Below are positions 56,163 through 64,000 of a stretch of 64,000 nucleotides of DNA, in pieces. Under the pieces are notes generated by a model. It was not told the DNA's origin, ran no database searches, and saw only the letters and a list, made by a program, of their open reading frames with translations. Numbering within the stretch: the stretch's first letter is position 1; every line of letters begins with the position of its first letter. The position numbers and the translations under genes were made by a program. The DNA comes from Thalassolituus hydrocarboniclasticus (GTDB lineage Bacteria; Pseudomonadota; Gammaproteobacteria; Pseudomonadales; Oceanobacteraceae): positions 4,003,952 through 4,067,951 of the forward strand of contig NZ_CP054475.1 in the NCBI RefSeq assembly GCF_025345565.1, in the 5' to 3' direction.

Positions 56163-56738
56163 ATGAGCGATACCCGCAGCCAGCTGAAGCAAATCGCCAC
56201 CGAACAAATTCGCCGCCACACCCTGCACAGCGCCAGTTTCCGTGAGATGGGCAAAGTACTGGGCATTAAAAGCAGCTCGGTGCACTACCACTTTGAAAAC
56301 CGTGAGGCTCTGCTGCAGGAGTTGATTGACGATTATGAACAGGCGTTTTTTTCCCGTCTGGACGCATTGTGTGAGGGGATGTCCAGCCCTGTTAAGCAGC
56401 TTCAGACACTGGCGTCGTTGTTCAGTGACAGTCACAGCCAGCAGTGTCAGTGCCTGTGTCTGGCCTTTGCTGCTGCCGGCAGTGAAACCAGTGCAGCTCA
56501 GCGCGCCGCGGTTGAACGCTTCCTGCTGCGTCTGGAGGGCTGGATATGTACTGTGCTGACAAGCGCCGGCGTCCCGCAACCGGCAACAGAATTACAGGCA
56601 CGGTTCATTCTCAGCGCCCTTGAGGGTGCACTGTTACTGGATCGTGATCAGCCTGAAGCTCAGCGCCTGAATGCCGTGATTCAGTATTTGCCGGCGTTTG
56701 TTAACAGCCATTCAACCCCGCAACCGGAGACGTTATGA
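56163..56738 (+). CDS. TetR-family transcriptional regulator
   Basis: 191 residues. The N-terminal helix-turn-helix is KQIATEQIRRHTLHSASFRE, MGKVLGIKSSSVHYHFENRE; the rest is a helical ligand-binding domain with several Cys (CQCLCLAFAAAGSE). It overlaps the double-cupin gene by 4 bases, which suggests it regulates its own operon. The ligand is unknown. Confidence 0.88.
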   Translation: MSDTRSQLKQIATEQIRRHTLHSASFREMGKVLGIKSSSVHYHFENREALLQELIDDYEQAFFSRLDALCEGMSSPVKQLQTLASLFSDSHSQQCQCLCLAFAAAGSETSAAQRAAVERFLLRLEGWICTVLTSAGVPQPATELQARFILSALEGALLLDRDQPEAQRLNAVIQYLPAFVNSHSTPQPETL

Positions 56739-57403
56739 GCGCGCAACCCGCCTTTGAACCCATCAATATGGATCGCAGTAAAGTGGTGGTTATCCGCCAG
56801 GGCGATCAGCCCTGGCTCAGCGCACCGCAGGCGCCGATAGAACGTTTCCCACTGGAGCGTGAAGCGCCGGAACATGGTCAGGTCAGCAGTCTGGTACGCT
56901 ACCTGCCCGGCGCCCGCTTTCCGCAACATACCCATCCGCTGGGTGAAGAAATTTATGTGCTCGAAGGCGTGTTCAGCGATGAGTCCGGCGATTACCCGGC
57001 GGGCAGTTATCTGCGCAACCCACCGGGCTCTGCCCATGCCCCGTTTTCCGAACAGGGCTGCCTGATTTTTGTAAAACTTAATCAGTTTGCTGAAACCGAC
57101 AGTGCAACGGTGCGCATCCGCCCTGAAGATCAGCAATGGCGGCCGGGTATTGGCGGCCTGACCGTATGCCCGCTGCACGAACATCTGGGCGCCAGTACAG
57201 CGCTGGTGCACTGGCCGGCTGGTGAAGTATTCCAACCGCACCGCCACTGGGGTGGGGAGGAAATTCTGGTAATTTCCGGTTGTTTTAAAGACGAACACGG
57301 TGAATATCCGCAGCATACCTGGCTGCGCAGTCCGCATTTAAGCCAGCACCATCCTTTTGTTGATGAAGAGACGCTGATTCTGGTGAAAGTCGGTCATCTC
57401 TGA
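56735..57403 (+). CDS. Double-cupin protein (ChrR-type cupins)
   Basis: 222 residues made of two tandem cupins. The first has PGARFPQHTHPLGEEIYVLEG with metal-ligand histidines and a glutamate; the second has PAGEVFQPHRHWGGEEILVISG. The layout resembles the ChrR cupin domain, but there is no anti-sigma zinc domain. A metal-dependent enzyme or sensor is likely; the substrate is unknown. It is coupled to the TetR gene. Confidence 0.85.
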   Translation: MSAQPAFEPINMDRSKVVVIRQGDQPWLSAPQAPIERFPLEREAPEHGQVSSLVRYLPGARFPQHTHPLGEEIYVLEGVFSDESGDYPAGSYLRNPPGSAHAPFSEQGCLIFVKLNQFAETDSATVRIRPEDQQWRPGIGGLTVCPLHEHLGASTALVHWPAGEVFQPHRHWGGEEILVISGCFKDEHGEYPQHTWLRSPHLSQHHPFVDEETLILVKVGHL

Positions 57404-57417
57404 AACATTGCAACAAG

Positions 57418-57441
57418 CCGCCTGCCCCTGATGGCAGGCGG
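57418..57441 (+). terminator. GC-rich hairpin after the cupin gene
   Basis: Stem CCGCCTGCC / GGCAGGCGG with a 6-nt loop, 14 bases after the stop. There is no T-run, so it is only a possible terminator or 3'-end stabiliser. Confidence 0.45.
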
Positions 57442-57617
57442 TGATCGAAAGCCACCTGCAGTCACCAGCGCACCCGATAATTGTCGTCCGATCACCTGTC
57501 AGCACTGGCCTGATACGCCTATCCTGTTACGCATAATGAGAATAACGTACCGGTTAATAGTCTGCGGTCTGCTACCGCACTGAACATTGGGTCAGGTACA
57601 TCATCTGCGAGGCGTTT

Positions 57618-58469
57618 ATGAACAGCAAACTGCAAAAGGCTCAGGCGATCAGTTCCTCCATGGAAATTCCCGGCCGCAAAATGGACTTCGAATTTGATCT
57701 CGACCAGATCCCGCGTTACTGGTACGGCGATGACGCTTTTAAATCCACCTTTCTGAATGCTCTTTCCTGTTTATTTCCGGAAGGCGAACGCATGTTTATG
57801 GATGCTGTACGCGATCATCAACACAAAATCAGCGACCCGCAATTACTGCAGCAGATTAAAGGCTTTATTAAACAGGAAGCCATTCACGGCCATGAACATG
57901 CGCAGTACAACGACTATCTGAAAAAATGGAATTACCCGATCGATAAGATCATGGCCTTCGAGAAGAAAGAAAAAATCTGGATGAAAAAATGGCTGCCGCG
58001 TAAGCACCGTCTGGCCATTACCTGTGCGCTGGAACACTTCACTGCCATCATGGCGCACCAGATTCTGACCAACCCGGAATCGACCGAAGGCATGCACCCG
58101 CAATTTAAAGAAATGTGGCGCTGGCACGCGATCGAAGAAACCGAGCACAAAGCTGTCGCTTACGATGTATATCAGCAGGCGGTAGGCAGCTACTGGCTGC
58201 GCGTTCTGACCATGATTAACATCACCATTCTGTTCTGCCTGCGCACGTCCATTATTCAGGCGATTTTCCTGTGGAAAGACGGCCAGTTATTCAATCCGAA
58301 AGTCTGGTGGAAAGGGTTCCAGTTCTACTTCCTGAAGCCAGGATTAGTACCAACCATCTGGCGTGATTATCTGGATTATTTCCGTCGCGATTTCCACCCG
58401 TGGATGCACGATAACCGTGAGCTTCTGGGCGAATGGGAAGCGGAACAGCAGAAATACAAAACCGTTTAA
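57618..58469 (+). CDS. Metal-dependent hydrolase family protein (PF10118 type)
   Basis: 283 residues. The family pattern is SSMEIPGRKMDFEFDLDQIPRYWYGDDAFKSTFLNALSCLFPEGE, with a His/Glu-rich core (KQEAIHGHEHAQYNDYL, LEHFTAIMAHQIL, WRWHAIEETEHKAVAYDVY) that suggests a ferritin-like di-metal site. There are two hydrophobic C-terminal segments. The biochemical reaction is not known to me. It stands alone, with a strong terminator after it. Confidence 0.85.
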   Translation: MNSKLQKAQAISSSMEIPGRKMDFEFDLDQIPRYWYGDDAFKSTFLNALSCLFPEGERMFMDAVRDHQHKISDPQLLQQIKGFIKQEAIHGHEHAQYNDYLKKWNYPIDKIMAFEKKEKIWMKKWLPRKHRLAITCALEHFTAIMAHQILTNPESTEGMHPQFKEMWRWHAIEETEHKAVAYDVYQQAVGSYWLRVLTMINITILFCLRTSIIQAIFLWKDGQLFNPKVWWKGFQFYFLKPGLVPTIWRDYLDYFRRDFHPWMHDNRELLGEWEAEQQKYKTV

Positions 58470-58488
58470 TACGCTTATCTGATACAAA

Positions 58489-58529
58489 CCGGCTCAGCCA
58501 TTACGAACTACGGCTGAGCCGGATTTTTT
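58489..58529 (+). terminator. Strong intrinsic terminator
   Basis: An 11-bp perfect stem CCGGCTCAGCC (58489-58499) / GGCTGAGCCGG (58512-58522), then ATTTTTT. Confidence 0.92.
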
Positions 58530-58619
58530 ACTTCTGAACTCCTCCGCTTACCACTGATAAAACCTGTCAGCACAGCAGCCCTGTAAATCATTTTCCGCTT
58601 CAGCGATAAAACGCTTGAC

Positions 58620-58637
58620 CTTAAAGTTAACTTAAAG
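58620..58637 (+). promoter_or_regulatory. 11-bp-spaced direct repeat CTTAAAG
   Basis: CTTAAAG occurs at 58620 and 58631, one helical turn apart, around a GTTAAC centre. Such spacing is typical of OmpR-family binding sites. It lies about 140 bp upstream of the reductase gene, in a 305-bp gap that otherwise holds the previous terminator and AT-rich sequence. Confidence 0.3.
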
Positions 58638-58774
58638 ATTAGAGTAACCTCCGGCAGTGTTTATTCCGCTATAAAACCAACATTACTCCTCTCTGAAGAG
58701 TACTGATAAAAGCGGATATTCCGCAGGAATAAACGCAATTTCGTTACTCATTTTCTGATACGCGGAGCAACAGC

Positions 58775-59848
58775 ATGACTGATAACAACACTCACCCGGC
58801 CAGGTGGATGATCTACGGTGCCAACGGTTATACCGGCGAGCTGATTGCACGCGCCGCCGTAAAACAGGGACTGCGACCTTTACTGGCCGGCAGAAGCCCG
58901 GAAAAAGTGCAGAAACTGGCGCAGGAACTGGGAACCGACGCCGTGGCATTCAGCCTCGATAATGCCACTCAGGCAGCCGCCGCAATAAATGGCTGCAGCA
59001 TAGTGCTTAACTGTGCCGGGCCATTTTCCGCCACCGCCGAACCGATGATGAAAGCCTGCCTGCAGGCGAAATCACATTATCTGGATATCACCGGTGAAAT
59101 TGCTGTATTTGAACTGGCTCAGTCTTTACACCAGCAAGCTAAAACGGCAGGAATAGTGATTTGTCCGGGTGTCGGCTTTGACGTAATTCCGACCGATTGC
59201 GTTGCCGCCGCATTAAAAGCGGCGTTACCGGATGCCACACATCTGGCGCTCGGTTTTGATTCACGCTCCGGTTTTTCTCCGGGCACTGCGAAAACCTCGG
59301 TAGAAGGTTTGGCTCAGGGCGGAAAAATCCGCCGTGACGGTAAAATTGTTTCCGTACCGCTGGCTTATAAAATCCGCCGTATTGATTTTGGTGACGGCGA
59401 AAAAGAAGCCATGACCATTCCCTGGGGTGATGTTTCCACCGCTTATCACACCACCGGCATTCCTGATATCGAAGTCTTTATTCCGGGTTCTCCGGCCATG
59501 ATCGCCAATGCTAAACGCGCGAATTATTTCCGTCGTTTACTCGGCATCCGCTGGGTGCAGAACCTGATTAAAGCGCGCATCGAAAAAACCGTAAAAGGCC
59601 CGGACGAAGCCAAACGAGCAACCATGCCGACCTATGTCTGGGGTGAGGCAACCAACGCCCGCGGTGAGCGCAAAACCGCGCGCATCCGCACCGCGAACGG
59701 CTACAGCCTGACAATTACCGGCTCTCTGGCAGTGGTGAATTATTTGCTGCAACAACAACCTGAGGGTGGTGCTTACACACCAGCCCGGTTAATCAGCCCG
59801 GAACTGGTTAGCCAGCTGCCGGAATCCGGTGAAATGCAGATCAGCTGA
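58775..59848 (+). CDS. Saccharopine-dehydrogenase-like / trans-acting enoyl reductase family protein
   Basis: 357 residues. An N-terminal Rossmann fold has MIYGANGYTGELIARAAVKQG, LNCAGPFSATAEPMMKACL and HYLDITGEIAVFE. The rest (CPGVGFDVIPTDCVAAALKAALPDA and TPARLISPELVSQLPESGE) matches the saccharopine-dehydrogenase-like oxidoreductases, not lysine biosynthesis. NAD(P)-dependent reduction of a lipid or polyketide-type substrate is possible. It converges on mnmE. Confidence 0.85.
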   Translation: MTDNNTHPARWMIYGANGYTGELIARAAVKQGLRPLLAGRSPEKVQKLAQELGTDAVAFSLDNATQAAAAINGCSIVLNCAGPFSATAEPMMKACLQAKSHYLDITGEIAVFELAQSLHQQAKTAGIVICPGVGFDVIPTDCVAAALKAALPDATHLALGFDSRSGFSPGTAKTSVEGLAQGGKIRRDGKIVSVPLAYKIRRIDFGDGEKEAMTIPWGDVSTAYHTTGIPDIEVFIPGSPAMIANAKRANYFRRLLGIRWVQNLIKARIEKTVKGPDEAKRATMPTYVWGEATNARGERKTARIRTANGYSLTITGSLAVVNYLLQQQPEGGAYTPARLISPELVSQLPESGEMQIS

Positions 59849-59852
59849 CCGT

Positions 59853-59891
59853 AAAAATTAAGCTTCGCTCTGTAAACAGGGCGAAGCTTAA
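59853..59891 (-). terminator. mnmE terminator, near-perfect long hairpin
   Basis: TTAAGCTTCGC (59858-59868) pairs with GCGAAGCTTAA (59881-59891), and the loop holds a further CTGT/ACAG. On the minus strand the stem is followed by a T-run (TTTTT). It may also end the reductase transcript. Confidence 0.85.
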
Positions 59892-59916
59892 ACGGGTCAG
59901 CACGCGCTTTATCGTT

Positions 59917-61311
59917 TTATTTACCGATACAGAAACTGCCAAAAATTTCGCCCAGCAAATCATCGGCGGTAAAAGCACCGGTAATTTCGTTCAGCGCATG
60001 CTGCGCCATACGCAGGTCTTCGGCCAGCAGTTCTCCGGCGGCCATGCCTTCCAGTTGCTGACGGCCAAAATCGACAGCCTGCTGCGCGCGGTTAAGAGCA
60101 TCGATATGACGGCGGCGGGCAAGGAAACCTCCTTCGGCAGCGGCATCAAACCCCATAATCTGCTTCAGGTGCTCGCGCAGCACATCCACACCGGCATTCT
60201 GTTTCGCCGATAAGGTAATCACCGGGAAACGGCCGTCGTTATTCAGGCCAATGGTTTCTGTGGATAAGTCTGCTTTGTTGCGGATAACGGTCAGGCGGCC
60301 GTTATTTAACAGATCGGTCGCCGCCTCCTGCAAACCACGCTCGTCGTACAGGGCGTGCAGTAATTTTTCCGGGTCGGTTTCATGGGTGGTGCTGTCGACC
60401 ATCAGTAATACGCGGTCGGCTTTGCTGATTTCGTCCCAGGCACGCTGAATACCAATGCGCTCCACTTCGTCCGGCGCATCGCGCAGACCGGCGGTGTCGA
60501 TGATGTGCAGCGGCATACCGTCGATGTGGATATGTTCTTTTAATACGTCGCGCGTGGTACCGGCAATATCGGTAACGATGGCACGTTCCTGACCGGCCAG
60601 TGCGTTCAGCAATGAAGATTTACCGGCGTTCGGCCGCCCAGCAATCACCACGTTCATGCCTTCACGTAATAATGCGCCTTGCCCGGCTTCGCGCAGAACC
60701 GCTTTCAGCTCCGCATCCACGGCGTCGAGCATGGCGGCTACTTTACCGTCGGAGAGAAAGTCGATTTCTTCTTCCGGAAAGTCGATGGCGGCTTCGACAT
60801 AAATACGCAGCTGAATTAACTGATCGAGCAGGCTGTGTACTTTATTGGAGAACTCCCCCTGTAATGAACGCAGCGCACAGCGTGCGGCCTGCTCAGAAGC
60901 GGAATCGATTAAATCGGCAATGGCTTCGGCCTGGGCCAGATCCATTTTGTCGTTTAAGAAAGCGCGCTCGGAAAATTCACCGGGGCGTGCCAGACGGCAA
61001 CCCAGCGCCACCACTTCTTTCAGCAACAGATCAAGCACCACCGGGCCACCATGCCCCTGCAGTTCGAGAACGTCTTCACCGGTAAAAGAATTCGGATTAG
61101 GGAAGAACAGGGCGATACCTTCATCCAGCACGGTACCGTCAGCCGCCTTAAAAGGACCGTAGTGAGCATAACGGGGCTTGGGGGTTATACCGAGTACAGC
61201 CTGGGCCACGGTTAATGCCAGCGCACCGGATACGCGGATAATGCCAACACCACCACGTCCTGGTGCAGTGGCTACAGCGGCAATGGTGTCGTTGTGGATA
61301 AGGTTGCTCAT
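59917..61311 (-). CDS. mnmE: tRNA uridine-34 modification GTPase
   Basis: 464 residues from the ATG at 61311. A longer open frame exists upstream, but this start gives the family N-terminus [29 protein letters not shown]. The G domain has P-loop [16 protein letters not shown] (about 229-244), and [12 protein letters not shown] and [15 protein letters not shown] follow. The C-terminal catalytic Cys461 lies in FCIGK. Partner of MnmG. Confidence 0.98.
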   Translation of the reverse strand: MSNLIHNDTIAAVATAPGRGGVGIIRVSGALALTVAQAVLGITPKPRYAHYGPFKAADGTVLDEGIALFFPNPNSFTGEDVLELQGHGGPVVLDLLLKEVVALGCRLARPGEFSERAFLNDKMDLAQAEAIADLIDSASEQAARCALRSLQGEFSNKVHSLLDQLIQLRIYVEAAIDFPEEEIDFLSDGKVAAMLDAVDAELKAVLREAGQGALLREGMNVVIAGRPNAGKSSLLNALAGQERAIVTDIAGTTRDVLKEHIHIDGMPLHIIDTAGLRDAPDEVERIGIQRAWDEISKADRVLLMVDSTTHETDPEKLLHALYDERGLQEAATDLLNNGRLTVIRNKADLSTETIGLNNDGRFPVITLSAKQNAGVDVLREHLKQIMGFDAAAEGGFLARRRHIDALNRAQQAVDFGRQQLEGMAAGELLAEDLRMAQHALNEITGAFTADDLLGEIFGSFCIGK

Positions 61312-61492
61312 CACGGATTCCTGAAATCTGTGCGCCGTTTTACATAGGGCGGTTTTGCTTGCGCGAATTGTACCTGAGTTAACCCGGAGGATGCAGACAA
61401 TCAAAAGCCGCAGGAGCCGCTTTTAACGTTGCATCGCAACGGCGCTCTGTTTGTGTGTGGCAGAGGGGTGCCGCCAGGGATGGCAGGCAATA

Positions 61493-61516
61493 AAAAAGGC
61501 GCCGAAGCGCCTTTTT
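61493..61516. terminator. yidC terminator, bidirectional
   Basis: AAAAAGGCGC, a CGAA loop, then GCGCCTTTTT: a perfect 10-bp stem ending in T-runs on both strands, 14 bases from the yidC stop. Confidence 0.9.
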
Positions 61517-61530
61517 AAGATTACTGCAGA

Positions 61531-63183
61531 TCAGCTGTTTTCGATCTGTTTGGTAATCACATACTGCTGAGCAATCGACAGTACGTTGTTCACTACCCAG
61601 TACAGCACCAGACCAGCCGGGAACCACAGGAAGAAGATAGTGAAAATTACCGGCATGAACTGCATCACACGGGCCTGCATCGGGTCCGGCGGTGTAGGGT
61701 TCAGCTTCATCTGAATAAACATAGAAGCACCCATGATTAATGGCAGGATGAAGTAAGGGTCCATCACCGACATATCTTCAATCCACAGGAAGAATGGCGC
61801 CTGACGCAGTTCCACTGATTCCATCAGTACCCAGTACAGCGCGATAAATACCGGCATCTGCACCAGAATCGGCAGACAGCCACCCAGCGGATTGATCTTC
61901 TCTTCTTTGTAGAGCTTCATCATTTCCTGGCCGAGTTTTTCCCGGTTGTCGCCGTATTTCTCTTTGATTTCCTGCATCTTCGGCGCGACTTTACGCATGT
62001 TCGCCATTGAGCGGTAAGAGGTTGCAGACAGCTTGAAGAACGCCGCTTTAATCAGCACGGTCAGCAGGATAATGGCCACACCCCAGTTACCCACCAGACC
62101 GTGGAAGAAGCTCAGCAACCAGAACAGCGGCTGGGCAATCCACCATAACCAGCCGTAATCGACGGTCAGATCCAGATGCTCTGCAATTGCGGCCAGACGA
62201 TCCTGCACTTTAGGACCGACATAGAGGCTGGCACCCACTTCCGCAGTTTCGCCGGCGGCAACAACGGTTGGCTCATCATAGAAACCAAAGATGTAATTTC
62301 CTTTAACTGCACGGCCGTTATAGGTGTGCTGTTGATCTTTTGCCGGCACCCAGGCTGCAAGGAAGTAATGCTGCAGAATCGCGGCCCAGCCACCTTGCTC
62401 AACTTTTTTGTACTGGCCATCTTCCAGATCGGAGAAAGTCACTTTTTCGTAACGGTTTTCTTTGGTGGTCAGAGCTGCGCCTAAATAAGCCGCCATGCCC
62501 ATCTGTGATCCGGCTGACGGGTCCACGGAGTTATCACGCTTCAGCTGTGCATAAAACACACCCTGCCAGGCTTCCGCCGAAGTGTTCTTAATGCGGTAGT
62601 TAACATCCAGCAGATAATCACCGCGACGGAAGGTAAATACTTTCTCGACGGTGGCTTTATCAGTCTGAGTGGTCAGCACTACGCTCAGCTCATCCTGACC
62701 TTCAGCCAGCTGGTAGCGGTTGGCTTCAGCGCTGTACAGGGCAGGCCCCTGAGCATCCACACCATCTTTACCCAGCAGACCACTCTGGGCCACATAGGTA
62801 CGGCGCTGGTTGCGCTCCATTAATACGAAAGGAACGTCTTTCTGATCAATAGATGCGGGATATTCAGGCAGCAGCACCTCAACAATTTCACCACCCCGCG
62901 GATCAATCACCAGACGCAGAACATCGGTTTCCACATAGATCAGCTCGGCGGATGGCTGAGCTTTGGCTTCAGTGCTGACAACCGGTGCATCAACAGCAGG
63001 TTGTTCGGCCAGCTCATCAGCGCTGGCGCTGGTGACAGGAGCATCCTGATTTTCAGCAACCGCGGTTGCTGCAATCGGCGCAGTTACCTGATTCTTCTGA
63101 CCATAGTCATCGTTCCAGGCGAGGATAAGGAAGTAGCTACTGACAATCAGGCCAAGAAATATGACCGTACGGCGGATATCCAT
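61531..63183 (-). CDS. yidC: Membrane protein insertase
   Basis: 550 residues from the ATG at 63183. TM1 (RRTVIFLGLIVSSYFLILAW) is followed by a Pro/Ala/Glu-rich linker and the large periplasmic domain. The five-helix insertase core follows (WLLSFFHGLVGNWGVAIILLT, KAAFFKLSATSYRSMANMRKV, NPLGGCLPILVQMPVFIALYWVL). It inserts membrane proteins alone or with Sec. Confidence 0.98.
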   Translation of the reverse strand: MDIRRTVIFLGLIVSSYFLILAWNDDYGQKNQVTAPIAATAVAENQDAPVTSASADELAEQPAVDAPVVSTEAKAQPSAELIYVETDVLRLVIDPRGGEIVEVLLPEYPASIDQKDVPFVLMERNQRRTYVAQSGLLGKDGVDAQGPALYSAEANRYQLAEGQDELSVVLTTQTDKATVEKVFTFRRGDYLLDVNYRIKNTSAEAWQGVFYAQLKRDNSVDPSAGSQMGMAAYLGAALTTKENRYEKVTFSDLEDGQYKKVEQGGWAAILQHYFLAAWVPAKDQQHTYNGRAVKGNYIFGFYDEPTVVAAGETAEVGASLYVGPKVQDRLAAIAEHLDLTVDYGWLWWIAQPLFWLLSFFHGLVGNWGVAIILLTVLIKAAFFKLSATSYRSMANMRKVAPKMQEIKEKYGDNREKLGQEMMKLYKEEKINPLGGCLPILVQMPVFIALYWVLMESVELRQAPFFLWIEDMSVMDPYFILPLIMGASMFIQMKLNPTPPDPMQARVMQFMPVIFTIFFLWFPAGLVLYWVVNNVLSIAQQYVITKQIENS

Positions 63184-63185
63184 GA

Positions 63186-63482
63186 TTAGGGTTTCCGTTG
63201 ACAACAATTGGAGGAATGGTTGGGTAAATCGGGTACCGGATCAACGCCATGGGAACCCCATGGATGACACCGGAGCAATCGCTTGAGCGCAAGATAACCG
63301 CCACGCACGACACCATATCGACGAACAGCTTCATCGGCATAGGCAGAACAGGTGGGGTAATAACGACAACGACTGGGAATAAGAGGACTGATCGCGTAAC
63401 GATAGACAGCAATCAGGGACAGCAACACCTTAGCGCCGGGATGCGCGCCGGTTTTTTCGGCTGCCGTTTGCTTGTCTGTCAT
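63186..63482 (-). CDS. yidD: Membrane-protein insertion efficiency factor
   Basis: 98 residues. It contains the family core [49 protein letters not shown]. Its start overlaps the end of rnpA by 53 bases in another frame, an arrangement common in Gammaproteobacteria. It aids YidC-dependent insertion. Confidence 0.96.
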   Translation of the reverse strand: MTDKQTAAEKTGAHPGAKVLLSLIAVYRYAISPLIPSRCRYYPTCSAYADEAVRRYGVVRGGYLALKRLLRCHPWGSHGVDPVPDLPNHSSNCCQRKP

Positions 63483-63834
63483 TGGAAGGACGCTTTAATC
63501 TGAACCAAAGGCCGTCAATCATCTCACGAATTTGCTGGTTGTCCAGTTCGGCGAGACCAGAGCGGGCGAGTAAGACAAAATCCAGCGACGCCATCTCATG
63601 CTGATGATGCCGGAACGATTCACGAACCAGACGTTTAATCCGGTTGCGGTCTACAGCCCGTTTGATCTGCTTTTTGGCCAGAACGAATCCGATCCTGGCC
63701 TGGTCCTGCTCATTCGGAGTTGCCAGCACCAACAGGTGAGGCGAACTGCCGCGCAATTCTGTCTTGTCGAAAACCCGTTTAAACTCCACCGGCTTAAGTA
63801 AGCGGGCACGGCGGGGAAATCCGAATTCCGGCAT
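63430..63834 (-). CDS. rnpA: Ribonuclease P protein component
   Basis: 134 residues from the ATG at 63834; a TTG three codons upstream is possible. It has [17 protein letters not shown], the RNR-type motif [19 protein letters not shown] and a C-terminal basic tail. It helps the RNase P RNA to mature tRNA 5' ends. It lies directly downstream of rpmH. Confidence 0.97.
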   Translation of the reverse strand: MPEFGFPRRARLLKPVEFKRVFDKTELRGSSPHLLVLATPNEQDQARIGFVLAKKQIKRAVDRNRIKRLVRESFRHHQHEMASLDFVLLARSGLAELDNQQIREMIDGLWFRLKRPSNDRQANGSRKNRRASRR

Positions 63835-63866
63835 AGACGGCAAACTACGCAGCGTCAGACGGTCGA

Positions 63867-64000
63867 TTAAGCAGTCAGTACGTGACGGCCTTTAGCACGA
63901 CGACGAGCCAGAACAGCACGGCCGTTTTTAGTAGCCATACGGGCACGGAAACCGTGAGTACGCTTACGTTTCAATACGCTTGGTTGGAAAGTACGTTTCA
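63867..64000 (-). CDS. rpmH: 50S ribosomal protein L34, start codon cut by window edge
   Basis: The 44-residue ribosomal protein bL34 ([17 protein letters not shown] ... [14 protein letters not shown]). The window ends inside the start codon: the T and G are present, and the A would be base 64001. rpmH is normally followed, on its other side, by dnaA. Confidence 0.98.
   Translation of the reverse strand, partial: KRTFQPSVLKRKRTHGFRARMATKNGRAVLARRRAKGRHVLTA

Overview
The window is a chromosomal segment of a gammaproteobacterium, most likely a marine Oceanospirillales-type organism. The evidence is the conserved block rpmH-rnpA-yidD-yidC-mnmE ... mnmG ... rsmG-parA-parB-atpIBEFHAGDC, which marks the replication-origin region, together with gammaproteobacterial ATP synthase sequences, a LiuR-type leucine-degradation regulon and a GlyGly-CTERM exported protein. 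No tRNA, rRNA, intact insertion sequence, prophage or CRISPR array was seen.

Left part (1-19.2 kb) is mixed accessory and housekeeping sequence. It holds the 3' part of a secreted subtilisin-like protease, a SCO protein, a MATE exporter, an orphan gene behind a structured leader, a LysR regulator divergent from cytochrome b561 plus yceI, and a three-gene unit of substrate-binding lipoprotein, GGDEF-EAL protein and histone-deacetylase-like enzyme. Cyanase, an Asp-Pro-repeat lipoprotein, a LysR/dienoyl-CoA isomerase pair, a beta-helix GlyGly-CTERM protein, a 2OG-Fe(II)-oxygenase-like protein and a small outer-membrane barrel protein follow.

From 19.3 to 29.8 kb, all on the minus strand, come the complete atp operon, parBA and rsmG. 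Downstream of atpC lies a tandem array of about 132-bp units. Each unit repeats the last codons of atpC plus an intrinsic terminator.

From 30.0 to 52.8 kb a block separates rsmG from mnmG, genes that usually adjoin. It carries an MFS transporter and a LigB-type dioxygenase, then a complete leucine/isovalerate pathway: liuR, isovaleryl-CoA dehydrogenase, methylcrotonyl-CoA carboxylase, methylglutaconyl-CoA hydratase and HMG-CoA lyase. Acetoacetyl-CoA synthetase follows, so leucine can be taken to acetyl-CoA and acetoacetyl-CoA. A deleted REP-associated transposase between perfect inverted REP sequences sits inside this run. The rest of the block is a cytochrome b / SHP-type cytochrome c / diheme cytochrome c / PepSY operon with its two-component system, a Sua5-type tRNA-modification enzyme, and a DabA-DabB inorganic-carbon uptake system with its LysR regulator.

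From 52.8 to 64 kb come mnmG, a DnaA-box-rich AT-rich region that looks like an E. coli-type oriC, a short accessory stretch (lipoprotein, TetR plus double cupin, metal-dependent hydrolase, saccharopine-dehydrogenase-like reductase), and the mnmE-yidC-yidD-rnpA-rpmH cluster running off the right edge. Functions are assigned by reading motifs in the translated sequence; no database search was run.
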